Positions 1 to 10,841 of a DNA stretch of 34,486 bases are shown here, in pieces. The DNA is from Candidatus Methylopumilus sp. (GTDB taxonomy: Bacteria; Pseudomonadota; Gammaproteobacteria; Burkholderiales; Methylophilaceae): positions 1-34,486 of the forward strand of contig JAPLQN010000057.1 in NCBI GenBank assembly GCA_026399645.1, read 5' to 3'. Positions within the stretch are counted from its first letter, which is position 1. Every line of letters begins with the position of its first letter. The position numbers and the translations under genes were made by a program. The notes under the pieces are model-generated. The model ran no database searches, had not been told where the DNA came from, and worked only from the letters and a program-made list of their open reading frames with translations.

Positions 1-282
1 AAGAGTCTCCCAATCGGGCAGCAAATTAATTTTTAAATCCGGGCTAAACCAAAGCATCTCTTCCATAAGGCGTCTTGCTTCGAATGCTGTCTCCGTAAAA
101 ATTGCTAAAGACTTTTTACCTTTGACAATTTCATCCTGAATATATTTAACGAGAGAATAGCTATCAGAGCCATCAATTTCAGCTGTTGATAATGATTCTT
201 TACTTTGATAATTTGCTTCTAATGGCATATATTGCATGTATAAATAATTAGCAATATTATATGCTTTAAAGCTAATATTCAT
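1..282 (-). CDS. mfd: Transcription-repair coupling factor Mfd, N-terminal 94 codons (cut by window edge)
   Basis: Mfd is a large cytoplasmic helicase-like protein that removes RNA polymerase stalled at lesions and recruits UvrA. Only the first 94 codons are inside the window. They end in the conserved block F-T-E-T-A-F-E-A-R-R-L then L-P-D-W-E-T-L, which is characteristic of the UvrB-homology region at the Mfd N terminus. The ATG at 282-280 is the likely start, because an in-frame stop lies a few codons upstream with no other start codon between. No Shine-Dalgarno is visible before it. The gene is divergent from rpiA with 14 bp between start codons, so its promoter must lie inside rpiA. Identity rests on this short but diagnostic stretch. 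Confidence 0.85.
   Translation of the reverse strand, partial: MNISFKAYNIANYLYMQYMPLEANYQSKESLSTAEIDGSDSYSLVKYIQDEIVKGKKSLAIFTETAFEARRLMEEMLWFSPDLKINLLPDWETL
232..260 (+). promoter_or_regulatory. Candidate sigma-70 promoter of rpiA, inside mfd
   Basis: A -35-like TTGCAT (232-237), a 17-bp spacer and a -10-like TATTAT (255-260) point toward rpiA. They would start transcription near 267, giving a leader of about 30 nt. The element lies wholly within the first codons of the divergent mfd gene. It is a consensus match by eye in A+T-rich DNA, so chance matches are possible. Confidence 0.4.
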
Positions 283-296
283 TGAGAGGGAATGTC

Positions 297-971
297 ATGA
301 ATGATAAAGAATTAGTCGCGCACCAAGCCTTACAGTATGTTAGCGAAAATATGATTGTTGGCTTAGGCACAGGTTCAACCGCTAACTTCTTTATTGATGC
401 TTTAGCTAAGCGAAATAAAGAAGAAAACCTAAAGATAAGGGCAGTATCGAGCTCTGTTGTAAGCATGATTAAAGCTAAAGAAGCTGGCTTGCCAATTATA
501 GCCATGGAACAAATCAAAGAAATAGATCTTTATATTGATGGGGCAGATGAAATTGCACCTGACCTTACTTTGCTTAAAGGGCGTGGTTATGACCTCGTTC
601 GCGAAAAGCTACTAGCACGATCTGCTAAAAAATTTATTGTCATTGCAGATGAGTCTAAATTAGTTAAAAATATTGGGGATAACTTTCCCATACCTTCTGA
701 AGTTCAACCCTTTGCATGGGAGCTTGTTAAAAATATTTTAATGAAGAAAGGTACAGGCGATATTAGGATTAATGCAGCAAAAGATGGGTATGCAATAACC
801 TCTTGTGGTAATTTCGTTCTCGATTTTAATTATCCTGAAAAAAATACTGAAGAATTAAATGCACTTCTATCGCAAACACCCGGCATTGTAGAGCATGGCA
901 TTTTTTTTAATATGGCGCATGGCGCCTTGATTAGTAGTAATGGAAAAGTTCGTGAGATCTGGAAAAGCTAA
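297..971 (+). CDS. rpiA: Ribose-5-phosphate isomerase A
   Basis: Interconverts ribose 5-phosphate and ribulose 5-phosphate in the cytoplasm, linking the pentose phosphate pathway with RuMP-type carbon cycling. The 224-residue product has the usual family length. Visible motifs are the phosphate loop VGLGTGSTA (21-29), DGADE (81-85), Lys94 and the catalytic Glu103 in REK, all at the positions known for E. coli RpiA. The loop after Lys94 reads KGRGYDL rather than the E. coli KGGGAAL, which appears to be a family variant. The ATG at 297 is chosen because GAGAGGG (284-290) sits 6 nt before it. A TTG at 282 is in frame but would place that ribosome-binding site inside the gene. The stop codon interlocks with that of convergent serS. 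Confidence 0.95.
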   Translation: MNDKELVAHQALQYVSENMIVGLGTGSTANFFIDALAKRNKEENLKIRAVSSSVVSMIKAKEAGLPIIAMEQIKEIDLYIDGADEIAPDLTLLKGRGYDLVREKLLARSAKKFIVIADESKLVKNIGDNFPIPSEVQPFAWELVKNILMKKGTGDIRINAAKDGYAITSCGNFVLDFNYPEKNTEELNALLSQTPGIVEHGIFFNMAHGALISSNGKVREIWKS

Positions 972-2236
972 ATCTTTTCAATGCCACCCATATAAGAAAC
1001 TAATGCTTTAGGTATTGTAATGCTGCCATCTTCATTCTGATAGTTCTCAATAATAGCAACTAATGTTCTTCCAACTGCAAGCCCTGAACCGTTCAATGTG
1101 TGAACAAATAAATTTTTTCCATCCTCACTCTTAAACCTTGCTTTTAATCGTCTTGCTTGAAAAGCTTCACAATTTGAAACAGATGAAATTTCACGATACG
1201 TATTCTGTGATGGAAGCCAAACTTCCAAGTCGAAGGTTTTTGCAGCACCAAAACCCATATCACCTGAGCATAAAGATAGTAATCGATATGGAAGCTCTAA
1301 TGAAGTAAGAATAAATTCAGCATGTGAAACCATTTCATCTAATGCATCATAACTTTTGTCTGGATGAACAATCTGAACCATCTCAACTTTATCAAATTGA
1401 TGCTGCCTAATCATACCGCGCGTATCTTTTCCGTAAGATCCAGCCTCTGACCTAAAACAAGGAGTATGTGCAGTCAATTTAATAGGAAGATCAGACAGTT
1501 TCACGACTTCATCTCGCACAAAATTTGTAAGTGTTACCTCAGAAGTTGGTATTAAATATAATTTACTTTCATTATGTGAAAGGCTAAAAAGATCAGCTTC
1601 AAACTTTGGGAGTTGTCCTGTACCTATTAATGAGTCGCTATTAACTAAATAAGGCGTGTAGCATTCCTTATACCCATGTTTATCTGTTTGAGTATCAAGC
1701 ATATATTGGGTAATAGCGCGATGTAATTTTGCAAGCTTGCCTTCAATGACTACAAAACGCGCTCCAGAGAGCTTTGCACCTAAATCAAAGTTAAGGCCAT
1801 GTTGAGCACCTATATCGACATGATCTTTAACATTAAAAGTAAATTTTCTAGGTTCGCCTACTGTCTTCAAAACTTTATTGTCGGATTCTGACTTACCTAT
1901 CGGAGTTGATTCATGAGGAATATTAGGGATATCAAGCATGAACTGATTAATCTTTCCTTGTAACTCGGCTAATTCAGATTCGCCCGCTTTTAAATCATCT
2001 GAAATTGCATTTACACTCTTCATATGCAAATCAGTATTCTCATTTTTAGACTTCAAAATGCCAATTTCTTTTGATATAGAATTTCTTTTTTCTTGAAGGT
2101 CTTGAGTCTTAACTTGTAGTTCTTTTCGCGCATTTTCTAATGATTGAAAAGTAGCTACATCAAGATCAAAGCCTCTACTTAAAAGTTTATCTTTAGCAAT
2201 CCCAATATCATTTCGTAGTATTTGAATATCAATCAT
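968..2236 (-). CDS. serS: Seryl-tRNA synthetase
   Basis: Charges tRNA-Ser (and tRNA-Sec where present) with serine in the cytoplasm. The 422-residue protein has the class II SerRS layout: an N-terminal charged helical arm of two antiparallel coils (about 28-100), then the catalytic core. Core landmarks are TSE at 231-233, motif 2 FRSE (261-264) with RQHQF (277-281), the serine-site strand SSVSNC (351-356) and motif 3 NGSGLAVGR (382-390). It is the last gene of the ftsK-lolA-rarA-serS run. It starts 7 bp after the rarA stop, and that TAG stop is the first part of the ribosome-binding site (TAGGT). Its 3' end overlaps the rpiA stop by 4 bp on the opposite strand. Confidence 0.98.
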   Translation of the reverse strand: MIDIQILRNDIGIAKDKLLSRGFDLDVATFQSLENARKELQVKTQDLQEKRNSISKEIGILKSKNENTDLHMKSVNAISDDLKAGESELAELQGKINQFMLDIPNIPHESTPIGKSESDNKVLKTVGEPRKFTFNVKDHVDIGAQHGLNFDLGAKLSGARFVVIEGKLAKLHRAITQYMLDTQTDKHGYKECYTPYLVNSDSLIGTGQLPKFEADLFSLSHNESKLYLIPTSEVTLTNFVRDEVVKLSDLPIKLTAHTPCFRSEAGSYGKDTRGMIRQHQFDKVEMVQIVHPDKSYDALDEMVSHAEFILTSLELPYRLLSLCSGDMGFGAAKTFDLEVWLPSQNTYREISSVSNCEAFQARRLKARFKSEDGKNLFVHTLNGSGLAVGRTLVAIIENYQNEDGSITIPKALVSYMGGIEKI

Positions 2237-2243
2237 AAATAAC

Positions 2244-3548
2244 CTATTTCTTTTGCTTGTCTTGAGATTTTAAATAATTCATTTTTTCGAGAATTTTACT
2301 CTCTAATCCTCGAGTTGTAGGCTTATAAAATTCAACAGGATCTAAATTATCTGGGAAATATTTCTCTCCTGATGCGTAAGCCTCGGGTTCATTGTGAGCA
2401 TAACGATAGTTTTTTCCGTAATCTAATTCTTTCATAAGCTTAGTTGGGGCATTTCGAAGATGAACTGGCACATCACTATTATCCCCTTCCGCTACAAATG
2501 CTTTCACTTCATTGAAAGCCATATATGCCGCATTACTTTTCGCTGCAATTGATAGGTAAATCACTGCGTTCGAAAGCGCTAACTCACCTTCGGGCGAGCC
2601 AAGACGTTCAAAGATTTGGTAGGCTTCGAGCGCTATAGTTTGACCCTTTGGATCAGCTAAGCCTATATCCTCAACGGCAATTCGAACAATTCTTCTTGCC
2701 AAATAGAGTGGATCAACCCCTCCGTCTAACATCCGATGAAACCAATATAAAGCAGCATTCGGGTCAGACCCTCTCACAGATTTATGAAGCGCTGAAATTT
2801 GGTCGTAAAATTGATCCCCACCCTTATCAAAACGCCTTACCTTGCTTGTAATTGTTTTCTTTAAAAAGTCTCGATCAATTTTTTTGGCTTTTAAAGATGT
2901 GGCTGTATTAAAGAGTAATTCTAAAAAATTGAGCAGCCTTCTAGCATCTCCATTTACATGGGCAATAATCTCTTGCTTAGCCTCCAGATCAACCTCAATA
3001 TCGGGCGCAATATAAGCTTTAGCTTTTTCATAAATCAAAAGAAGATCTTCTTCATCAAGCATTTTTAAAACATAAACTTGAGATCGACTCAATAAAGCTG
3101 AATTAACTTCAAAAGATGGGTTCTCGGTAGTTGCTCCAATAAAAGTAATCAATCCTGATTCGACGTGTGGCAAAAATGCATCTTGTTGGCTTTTATTAAA
3201 TCGGTGAACTTCATCAACAAATAAAATTGTTTTTTTATTATATTGCTGCAAATTAAGCTGGGCTTTATCTATAGCTTCCCGAATATCTTTAACGCCAGAT
3301 AGGACTGCAGATACGGATATGAACTCCGCATCAATAGAATTTGCAATTACACGTGCAATAGTTGTTTTACCAACACCTGGAGGGCCCCACAAAATCATGG
3401 AAGGTAAATTTCCAGATTCAATAGCTACACGCAAAGACTTGCCTTCACCTAAAATATGTTTTTGGCCTGCAATTTCTCCGACAAATTTAGGTCTTAAATG
3501 CTCAGCAAGTGGCAATTGAGACTGATTAGGTTCGAACATTTGATTCAT
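2244..3548 (-). CDS. rarA: Replication-associated recombination protein A (RarA/MgsA AAA+ ATPase)
   Basis: A AAA+ ATPase related to clamp-loader subunits and eukaryotic WRNIP1, which acts at stalled replication forks together with RecA and SSB. The 434-residue length is typical. Visible motifs are Walker A GPPGVGKT (55-62), Walker B with the family signature [14 protein letters not shown] (112-125), sensor 1 GATTENPSF (138-146) and the arginine-finger region ALLSRSQV (151-158). The C-terminal half carries the helical lid and tetramerisation region (for example [11 protein letters not shown] and GLADP). An ATG at 3548 and another three codons later are both possible starts, and neither has a well-placed Shine-Dalgarno. 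It lies 5 bp downstream of lolA in the same run, a neighbourhood common in beta- and gammaproteobacteria. Confidence 0.96.
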   Translation of the reverse strand: MNQMFEPNQSQLPLAEHLRPKFVGEIAGQKHILGEGKSLRVAIESGNLPSMILWGPPGVGKTTIARVIANSIDAEFISVSAVLSGVKDIREAIDKAQLNLQQYNKKTILFVDEVHRFNKSQQDAFLPHVESGLITFIGATTENPSFEVNSALLSRSQVYVLKMLDEEDLLLIYEKAKAYIAPDIEVDLEAKQEIIAHVNGDARRLLNFLELLFNTATSLKAKKIDRDFLKKTITSKVRRFDKGGDQFYDQISALHKSVRGSDPNAALYWFHRMLDGGVDPLYLARRIVRIAVEDIGLADPKGQTIALEAYQIFERLGSPEGELALSNAVIYLSIAAKSNAAYMAFNEVKAFVAEGDNSDVPVHLRNAPTKLMKELDYGKNYRYAHNEPEAYASGEKYFPDNLDPVEFYKPTTRGLESKILEKMNYLKSQDKQKK

Positions 3549-3553
3549 GAGGA

Positions 3554-4561
3554 TTATTTACCTGAGATCTCTTCTTGAATTAACCACTGGCCATCTATTT
3601 TTTTAACCAAAAGTGATTTATTAGACATCTCAGACAACTTGTCGGAGGTGTATCTTTGTTTAAATTGTATGCGAGCTAAATTTTCAACTTTAGTACTTAC
3701 CTTTATGTCTTCAATTTCAACAAGAATCTTTCCTTGTGATGATATTTTTTGCCTTCTTGAGGCCTGCCAAAAAGATAATGCATCGCCATTTGGAGTTTTA
3801 AAATCTTGTGCGTATTTACTTAAATAAAGCTCAGTATCCTTAGTTGACCAGGCATTTGCCCAGTCATTTGCAAAAGCAATTAACTCTGCATCTTTATTTT
3901 TATTCTGATTTGATGTTGTCGATAAATTGTTAGATATGCCACCATTTTGAACAACATCAACGCCGTTAGGTAATTTGAATAAAAAATCATTATCAGTCAA
4001 GCTCACATTGAATTTTGCATTCTTAAAACTGATTGTTGTGATGTGTTCAAATGCATCAACAATTTTCATCACCGATAATTTATTTTCGTTTAAACCAAGC
4101 ATGATTTTAGTAAATCCAGCGCCTTCCTCTTTAGGAATAGCCTCGACCCACTTGATATTTTCACTAGCTTCATTTCCAACTGGAGCTTCTATATTTTTAA
4201 GTGTGAAATATTTTTCAATATTTTTACCTGCAATAATTAAAAGTGGCGTTGACCCACCAACTTTAGCTATCGGATTAATAGAAACTTGTCTCAGATCCTG
4301 GTCGTACATATACAGTCGATCACCATCGCTAATGATTTGATTTTGATAAGGCTTTAAATAATCCCATCTAAACTTATTAGGTCTTTTAAATAGCATGACG
4401 CCTTCAACATCTTGGAGTTTTGAACCCTTCTTATCTAAAACAACCTGACTAAATTCAGAAGACATACTTGAGACGTTACTTACAAAAGCATTAAGATCTG
4501 AAATACCCTCAGCAGAAGCATTTAAAGAAAAAATTAGAAAAACAGAAAACAGTTTATTCAT
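3554..4561 (-). CDS. lolA: Outer-membrane lipoprotein carrier LolA fused to a C-terminal NTF2-like domain
   Basis: LolA takes lipoproteins from LolCDE at the inner membrane and carries them through the periplasm. A signal peptide (1-17, cleavage after ASA) is followed by a normal LolA domain at about 20-205, with the typical blocks [23 protein letters not shown] and [10 protein letters not shown]. After a Ser/Asn-rich linker (about 206-223) comes a second domain (about 224-335). It has the pattern of the NTF2-like fold seen at the C terminus of Cds6-type L,D-transpeptidase and TPR proteins: [18 protein letters not shown], then [14 protein letters not shown], then IQFKQRYTS and DGQWLIQEE. LolA alone is usually about 200 residues, so at 335 this is a fusion. 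It overlaps ftsK by 8 bp. The LolA call is firm; the second domain is assigned by pattern. Confidence 0.93.
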   Translation of the reverse strand: MNKLFSVFLIFSLNASAEGISDLNAFVSNVSSMSSEFSQVVLDKKGSKLQDVEGVMLFKRPNKFRWDYLKPYQNQIISDGDRLYMYDQDLRQVSINPIAKVGGSTPLLIIAGKNIEKYFTLKNIEAPVGNEASENIKWVEAIPKEEGAGFTKIMLGLNENKLSVMKIVDAFEHITTISFKNAKFNVSLTDNDFLFKLPNGVDVVQNGGISNNLSTTSNQNKNKDAELIAFANDWANAWSTKDTELYLSKYAQDFKTPNGDALSFWQASRRQKISSQGKILVEIEDIKVSTKVENLARIQFKQRYTSDKLSEMSNKSLLVKKIDGQWLIQEEISGK

Positions 4562-6905
4562 TTTGATTTGGGGCTAGGATATCTCTATTGCCATTACTTT
4601 GCATTGCGGAAACAAGTCCGGCTCTCTCCATATCCTCAATGATTCTTGCAGCACGGTTATAGCCAATGCGTAAATGCCTTTGAACTGAAGAGATGGATGG
4701 TTTTCTAGTTCGCAATACTAATTCCACAGCCTCATCATAAAGCTGATCTTTCTCGCCTGAGAAATTAGAAGAGGAATCGCCGTAATCTCCGCTCTCTGAA
4801 GTTTCGTTGGTTAAAATACCTTCAATATAATTTGGCTCACCATGTGACTTAAGATAGCTCACAACTTTATGTACTTCTTGATCAGATACAAATGCTCCAT
4901 GAATTCTTTGTGGATAACCTGACCCTGCAGGTTGATATAACATATCGCCTTGCCCAAGCAAAGTCTCGGCCCCCATTTGATCTAAGATTGTTCGTGAATC
5001 AATTTTGCTAGCTACTTGAAATGCTATTCTTGCAGGAATGTTAGCTTTGATGAGTCCCGTGATCACGTCTACCGAAGGCCTTTGTGTGGCAAGTACTAAG
5101 TGGATACCAGAAGCCCTGGCTTTTTGAGCAAGTCTAGCAATAAGCTCTTCAATTTTTTTGCCTACCACCATCATTAAATCTGCCAGCTCATCAATCACAA
5201 TTACAATAAGTGGCATTTCAGATAATGGTTCAGTATTTTCTGGATTTACAGGATCTGCAATAGGAGAGCCATCTTTAATACTATCTTTAATTTTTTGATT
5301 GTATCCAGCTAAGTTTCGAACGCCCAATACCGACATCAGCTTATAACGCCTTTCCATTTCACCTACACACCAATTTAATGCATTGGCAGCTTGACGCATA
5401 TCAGTGACGACCGGCGCTAATAAGTGAGGTATTCCTTCATAGACAGATAACTCAAGCATCTTAGGATCAATGAAAATCATCCTCACTTTTTCAGAGTTGG
5501 CCTTATAAAGTAAACTTAAGATTAATGCATTGATAGCAACCGATTTACCAGAACCTGTAGTACCTGCAATTAATACATGTGGCATTTTAGATAAATCAGC
5601 AACTTCGGGGCGACCTGAAATATCTTTTCCTAAGGCAATCGTGAGAGAAGCGCTCGTATCTGCGAAGATTTGTGAGCTCATAATTTCTGATAAGTAAACA
5701 ATCTGCCTTTTAGGATTGGGTATCTCTAAACCCATACATGTTTTGCCAGGAATAGTTTCAACAACACGAACACTCACAACAGAAAGTGCGCGCGCTAAAT
5801 CTTTCGATAAGTTAGTCACTTGACTACCTTTAACGCCAGGTGCTGGCTCAAACTCATAGCGGGTAATTACAGGGCCAGGTTGAGCTGAAATTACTTTGGC
5901 TTCAATACCAAAGTCCATTAGTTTCTTTTCAATGAGTCGAGATATAAACTCAATCGTTTCTGAAGATTGCGGTTCGACCTGATCTGATGGCTGATCTAAA
6001 AGATGAAGAGGTGGTAATAAATTGTCACTAAAATTAAACAATGGAATTTGCTTCTCTTTTTGTACACGCTCACTTTTTTTAATTTGTACGTCAGAAGATT
6101 CAATATTTAATGGGGATCTATTTTCAGACTTTCTGCGCTCACTCTCTAAGAGCTCTAATCTCTGCTGCTCAATAATTTTCCCATGTTTACGATCTTGCCA
6201 ATCTCTATATCGATATTGTCCTCTTTGAAATAAAGCAAAAGTAAAGTGGCCAGAATGCTCTGAAATTTTAAGCCATGACCATCCTGTAAATAAGCTAAAT
6301 CCGATCGCAATAGATGTGATCAAGAAAATACTTGAGCCGACATAACCCAAAGAGGAAAGTAATGCTTGATCAAATAATTTTCCAAGTAAGCCTCCTTGGC
6401 TTAATGGGAATTGAGCTGGAAGATCTATTAAATGTCCCGCTTCAAAAGCAGACGAGGCAGAAATTAAGAGAAAGAAACCAAAATAATTAAAAAACAAAAA
6501 AGAGCGATAGCCTTTTAAGTCTTTATTGTATTGAGGATAAAGAAGCCAAATACTAAAGAAACATAAGAAGCTTAGCCACCAACTTGATAAACCGAAAATA
6601 TAGAGAAGTAAATCAGATAAATACGAACCAATAATGCCGCCAGCATTATGAATTGAATTTGAGCCACTGACGCTATGAGACCATGATGGATCTTGGCTAG
6701 AGTATGTTGCAAGTGTGATGGTTAAATATAAGCCTAAGAAAATTAAACTTAACCACCAAGCTTCGCGTGTAAGCTTACTTTTAATACCACTAAGTTTATT
6801 ATCCTGTGGAGTTTGGCTAGCTTTTCCAGATTCTGATTTTTTTTTAAAAAACAAGGTTATAAGTGCTCGGAATGTTTCATCAATTATATCAGTTTGAAGT
6901 GCCAA
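4554..6905 (-). CDS. ftsK: DNA translocase FtsK
   Basis: A septum-anchored motor that pumps DNA and activates XerCD/dif resolution during division. The N terminus has about four or five membrane segments (roughly 50-68, 90-123, 135-153, 184-208). A short charged linker (about 215-315) leads to the motor: Walker A GTTGSGKS (448-455), Walker B in [13 protein letters not shown] and the [13 protein letters not shown] block. A C-terminal winged-helix gamma domain (about 712-783, [13 protein letters not shown]) reads the orienting sequences. At 783 residues it is close to SpoIIIE length and far shorter than E. coli FtsK (1329), the difference being the linker. The most upstream start is TTG at 6905 with no good Shine-Dalgarno, so the exact start is uncertain. 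It overlaps lolA by 8 bp and is divergent from trxB. Confidence 0.96.
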   Translation of the reverse strand: MALQTDIIDETFRALITLFFKKKSESGKASQTPQDNKLSGIKSKLTREAWWLSLIFLGLYLTITLATYSSQDPSWSHSVSGSNSIHNAGGIIGSYLSDLLLYIFGLSSWWLSFLCFFSIWLLYPQYNKDLKGYRSFLFFNYFGFFLLISASSAFEAGHLIDLPAQFPLSQGGLLGKLFDQALLSSLGYVGSSIFLITSIAIGFSLFTGWSWLKISEHSGHFTFALFQRGQYRYRDWQDRKHGKIIEQQRLELLESERRKSENRSPLNIESSDVQIKKSERVQKEKQIPLFNFSDNLLPPLHLLDQPSDQVEPQSSETIEFISRLIEKKLMDFGIEAKVISAQPGPVITRYEFEPAPGVKGSQVTNLSKDLARALSVVSVRVVETIPGKTCMGLEIPNPKRQIVYLSEIMSSQIFADTSASLTIALGKDISGRPEVADLSKMPHVLIAGTTGSGKSVAINALILSLLYKANSEKVRMIFIDPKMLELSVYEGIPHLLAPVVTDMRQAANALNWCVGEMERRYKLMSVLGVRNLAGYNQKIKDSIKDGSPIADPVNPENTEPLSEMPLIVIVIDELADLMMVVGKKIEELIARLAQKARASGIHLVLATQRPSVDVITGLIKANIPARIAFQVASKIDSRTILDQMGAETLLGQGDMLYQPAGSGYPQRIHGAFVSDQEVHKVVSYLKSHGEPNYIEGILTNETSESGDYGDSSSNFSGEKDQLYDEAVELVLRTRKPSISSVQRHLRIGYNRAARIIEDMERAGLVSAMQSNGNRDILAPNQNE

Positions 6906-6954
6906 AAAATGATGAAAAAAGCCTCAAAAAGAGCCACTTCAGTCAAAAATAGGT

Positions 6955-6983
6955 TTGCTTAATCAGGCGATGAAAACTAAAAT
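6955..6983 (+). promoter_or_regulatory. Candidate sigma-70 promoter of trxB
   Basis: TTGCTT (6955-6960), exactly 17 bp, then TAAAAT (6978-6983), one base off the -10 consensus. Transcription would start near 6990, giving a leader of about 33 nt that ends in the AGGA ribosome-binding site (7012-7015), 7 nt before the trxB ATG. It lies in the 117-bp gap between divergent ftsK and trxB. Recognised by eye only. Confidence 0.45.
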
Positions 6984-6986
6984 TGA

Positions 6987-7964
<978 letters not shown>

Positions 7965-7968
7965 TGTT

Positions 7969-8523
7969 ATGGCAAAAAATGAAAATAATAAAGATGAAAT
8001 TAATTTATTCAGGGAAGCCATTAAAGGCGCAACTCCTTTAAAAATCAGTCCGAAAAAAAAAGAACATAAAGCACCTCAAAAAAAACCTAAGCCCGTCCCT
8101 CTAAATTTTATAAGGGATGAAAAACAAGCGCTTATTGATTCTATTAGCGATCACTACGAACCACTTCATGACATTGAAAATGGTGATGAGTTATTCTATA
8201 TCAGACAAGGTCACTCACCTGATGTGTTAAAAAAACTAAAGAAAGGTTATTGGGTGGTCCAAAAATCTATTGATCTTCATGGCATGATTTCGGATGAAGC
8301 AAAAGCATATGTGGTTCAATTTATAGCGGAATGCAAAAAAAATAATATTCGCTGTGTTCGTATCGTTCATGGCAAAGGCTATAACTCTAAAAACAAAGAA
8401 CCTATTCTTAAAAATAAACTCAAGCATTGGTTAGCACAAAAAGAAGAAGTAATCGCATACGCTCAGGCGCGAGCTCACGATGGAGGGAGTGGAGCTGTTA
8501 TTGTGTTATTAACCGCACATTAG
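7969..8523 (+). CDS. Smr-domain protein, SmrB-like endonuclease
   Basis: A 184-residue protein with a basic, lysine-rich N-terminal half (about 25-45) and a C-terminal Smr domain. The Smr hallmarks are SIDLHG (100-105, putative catalytic DLH) and VHGKG (133-137), followed by LKNKLKHWL and a glycine-rich stretch before the last strand. Length and layout match E. coli SmrB, which cleaves mRNA at collided ribosomes to start rescue. A similar role here is inference from the family, and other Smr proteins act on DNA. It starts 4 bp after trxB (TAATGTTATG), so it is probably co-transcribed. Its TAG stop interlocks with the TAA of the convergent ABC exporter gene (8520-8523). Confidence 0.88.
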   Translation: MAKNENNKDEINLFREAIKGATPLKISPKKKEHKAPQKKPKPVPLNFIRDEKQALIDSISDHYEPLHDIENGDELFYIRQGHSPDVLKKLKKGYWVVQKSIDLHGMISDEAKAYVVQFIAECKKNNIRCVRIVHGKGYNSKNKEPILKNKLKHWLAQKEEVIAYAQARAHDGGSGAVIVLLTAH

Positions 8524-10349
8524 GTTTCCCCCAAAAAACCTCCGCTTTGATGCTTCCAAAGTCTCGCATATAAGCCTTTCTTTTTAATAAGCTCATTATG
8601 CGACCCCTCTTCTATAATCTTACCTTTATCAATCACAATAAGCCTATCCATTGCAGCAATAGTGGACAGGCGATGTGCAATAGCGATCACTGTCTTGCCC
8701 TCCATTAATTGATAGAGACTTTGTTGAATAACAACTTCAATTTCAGAATCAAGCGCGCTTGTTGCTTCATCTAATAATAATATAGGCGCATCTTTTAACA
8801 TCACTCTTGCAATAGAAATACGCTGTCTTTGGCCTCCTGATAACTTAACGCCTCTTTCGCCGACATGAGCTTCGTAACCTTTTCTAGAAAGGTTATCTTC
8901 CAACTGCATAATAAAATCATGGGCTTTAGCTCTTTTCGCCGCACCAATCATTTCACTTCGAGTTGCATTAGGCCTTCCATAGACCACATTGTCTTTAACT
9001 GATCGATGAAGTAAGGACGTATCTTGTGTGACCATACCAATCTTTTCTCTCAAGCTATTTTGATTTACTTTTGATATATCTTGGTTATCGATAGTAATTA
9101 CACCTGATTTAAGATCATAAAATCGCAATAACAAATTTACGAGTGTAGATTTTCCTGATCCAGATCTGCCAACTAGCCCAACTTTTTCGCCAGGCCTAAT
9201 ATTCAATGAAAAATTATGAATAACTGATTTTTTTTGATTGGGATAATTAAAAACAATATTTTGAAATGAAACTGAAGCTTTTTTTATGATGAGATCTTCT
9301 GCATTTTTAATATCTTTTATTTCTTGCTGAATTGAAAGTGTGTTTAGGCCGTCTTGAAGAGTTCCGACTTGTTCATATAAAGATGTCATTTCCCACATTA
9401 CCCAGTGTGAAATACCATTCAATCTCAAAGCCATAGCTGTTGAAGTTGCAACTACTCCCACCATGATTTCATTCTTCGACCAAAGCCAAATTGCAACAAT
9501 AGCTGTTCCAATCACAAGCAACATACTTAAAAAATGATTAATAATTTCAATCCAGCTAACTAATCGCATTTGCATATTCACTGCACCTAAAAAATCATTC
9601 ATTGCAACCTTGGCAAAGTTCGCTTCACGTCCGGCGTGAGAAAAGAGCTTAATAGTACTTATATTTGTATAAGCGTCTGTAATACGCCCTGTCATTAATG
9701 ACCTTGCATCAGCTTGATTTCTAGACAATTTACTTAAGCGTGGTACAAAATAAATAAGAACAAGGATATAAAAAAGAAACCAGCTAAGAAATGGAAGCAT
9801 CAAGATCAAATTAAATTTACCTACAACAAAAATCATCGTTAAGAAATAAATAATCACGTACACCAGAATGTCAGCCAAAATGAACCATAAATCTCTCACC
9901 GCAAGCGCAGTTTGCATAACTTTTGCAGCAACTCTCCCTGCAAATTCATTATGATAAAAGTTCATACTCTGATTAAGAAGTAATCGATGAAAATTCCAAC
10001 GCATTCGCATAGGAAATGCACCAGCGAGGGATTGATGCTTAATTAAGGTTTGGAATAAAACAAGCAATGTACTTAAGATTAAAACTGCTGATGCTGACAT
10101 CAGCATAGAAGCATTTTGAGACCAAAAATTTTCTGGGCTTGAATGATTTAGTAAGTCAACCAAAGAGCCCATATATGAGAATAAAATAGCTTCGAAGCTA
10201 CCTATGACAGCTGTTAAAAGAGCCATAAATAAAATGAGCCATCTAAGATTTTTAGTGCATGACCATACAAACAACAAAAGGGTTTTGGGTGGTGTAGTTA
10301 GAAAGTACTCGGGAAAAGGATTGAGAAGTTTTTCAAAGCGCTGAAACAT
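8520..10349 (-). CDS. ABC-type exporter, fused permease and ATPase half-transporter
   Basis: A 609-residue half-transporter that should work as a dimer in the inner membrane. The transmembrane domain (about 24-320) shows six hydrophobic segments. The nucleotide-binding domain (about 360-600) has Walker A GRSGSGKST (394-402), Q-loop Gln442, the LSGGQ signature (503-507), Walker B ILLLDEAT (523-530) and switch His559. The layout is the MsbA/MdlB multidrug and lipid exporter class, but the substrate cannot be read from sequence. It follows ispF by 6 bp with the junction TAGGTTTTTATG, where the ispF stop codon is part of the ribosome-binding site. This suggests translational coupling to isoprenoid genes, though the functional link is unclear. 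Confidence 0.93.
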   Translation of the reverse strand: MFQRFEKLLNPFPEYFLTTPPKTLLLFVWSCTKNLRWLILFMALLTAVIGSFEAILFSYMGSLVDLLNHSSPENFWSQNASMLMSASAVLILSTLLVLFQTLIKHQSLAGAFPMRMRWNFHRLLLNQSMNFYHNEFAGRVAAKVMQTALAVRDLWFILADILVYVIIYFLTMIFVVGKFNLILMLPFLSWFLFYILVLIYFVPRLSKLSRNQADARSLMTGRITDAYTNISTIKLFSHAGREANFAKVAMNDFLGAVNMQMRLVSWIEIINHFLSMLLVIGTAIVAIWLWSKNEIMVGVVATSTAMALRLNGISHWVMWEMTSLYEQVGTLQDGLNTLSIQQEIKDIKNAEDLIIKKASVSFQNIVFNYPNQKKSVIHNFSLNIRPGEKVGLVGRSGSGKSTLVNLLLRFYDLKSGVITIDNQDISKVNQNSLREKIGMVTQDTSLLHRSVKDNVVYGRPNATRSEMIGAAKRAKAHDFIMQLEDNLSRKGYEAHVGERGVKLSGGQRQRISIARVMLKDAPILLLDEATSALDSEIEVVIQQSLYQLMEGKTVIAIAHRLSTIAAMDRLIVIDKGKIIEEGSHNELIKKKGLYARLWKHQSGGFLGET

Positions 10350-10355
10350 AAAAAC

Positions 10356-10835
10356 CTATTTAGACTCTATTAAACAAATAGCCTGAGCTGCAATACCTTC
10401 GCCTCTTCCAGCGAATCCTAGAGTTTCAGTTGTTGTTGCTTTCACATTCACTGCGTGAATATCTATATTACAATCTAATGCAATATTATTTTTCATGTGA
10501 TCAATATACGGTGCCAATTTAGGTAATTCACAAATTATTGTTGCATCAATATTAATAATTGAATAATTTTTTTCTTGAATTAATAGAATGACTTTCTTTA
10601 AAATATCTCTGGAATCTATATTTTTAATAGATGGGTCTGTATTCGGAAAATGCTTGCCTATATCACCAAGCCCAGCAGCGCCAAGTATTGCATCAGCAAT
10701 TGCATGTAAAAGTACGTCAGCATCTGAATAGCCGTCTAATCCTTTATGAAAAGGAATTTCAACTCCTCCAATAATACATTTTCTGCCGTTCACTAACTGA
10801 TGAACATCAAAACCCTGTCCAACTTTTATCATCAT
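10356..10835 (-). CDS. ispF: 2-C-methyl-D-erythritol 2,4-cyclodiphosphate synthase
   Basis: Cyclises CDP-methylerythritol 2-phosphate in the MEP isoprenoid pathway. The 159-residue length is typical. Zinc ligands appear as GFDVHQL (Asp10, His12) and VLLHAIADA (His44), followed by GLGDIGKHFPNTDP. The C-terminal block TTTETLGFAGRGEGIAAQA completes the signature. Two consecutive ATG codons are possible starts. The TAGGT formed by the ispD stop codon is 4 nt from the first and 7 nt from the second, so the second (10832) may be used. It lies 6 bp after ispD and is cotranscribed with it. Confidence 0.97.
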   Translation of the reverse strand: MMIKVGQGFDVHQLVNGRKCIIGGVEIPFHKGLDGYSDADVLLHAIADAILGAAGLGDIGKHFPNTDPSIKNIDSRDILKKVILLIQEKNYSIINIDATIICELPKLAPYIDHMKNNIALDCNIDIHAVNVKATTTETLGFAGRGEGIAAQAICLIESK

Positions 10836-10841
10836 AAATAC

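Noticed and set aside
282-296. TTG at 282 as an upstream start for rpiA
   Set aside because: It would put the strong GAGAGGG ribosome-binding site inside the gene. The ATG at 297 has ideal spacing and gives the E. coli residue numbering for catalytic Lys94 and Glu103.
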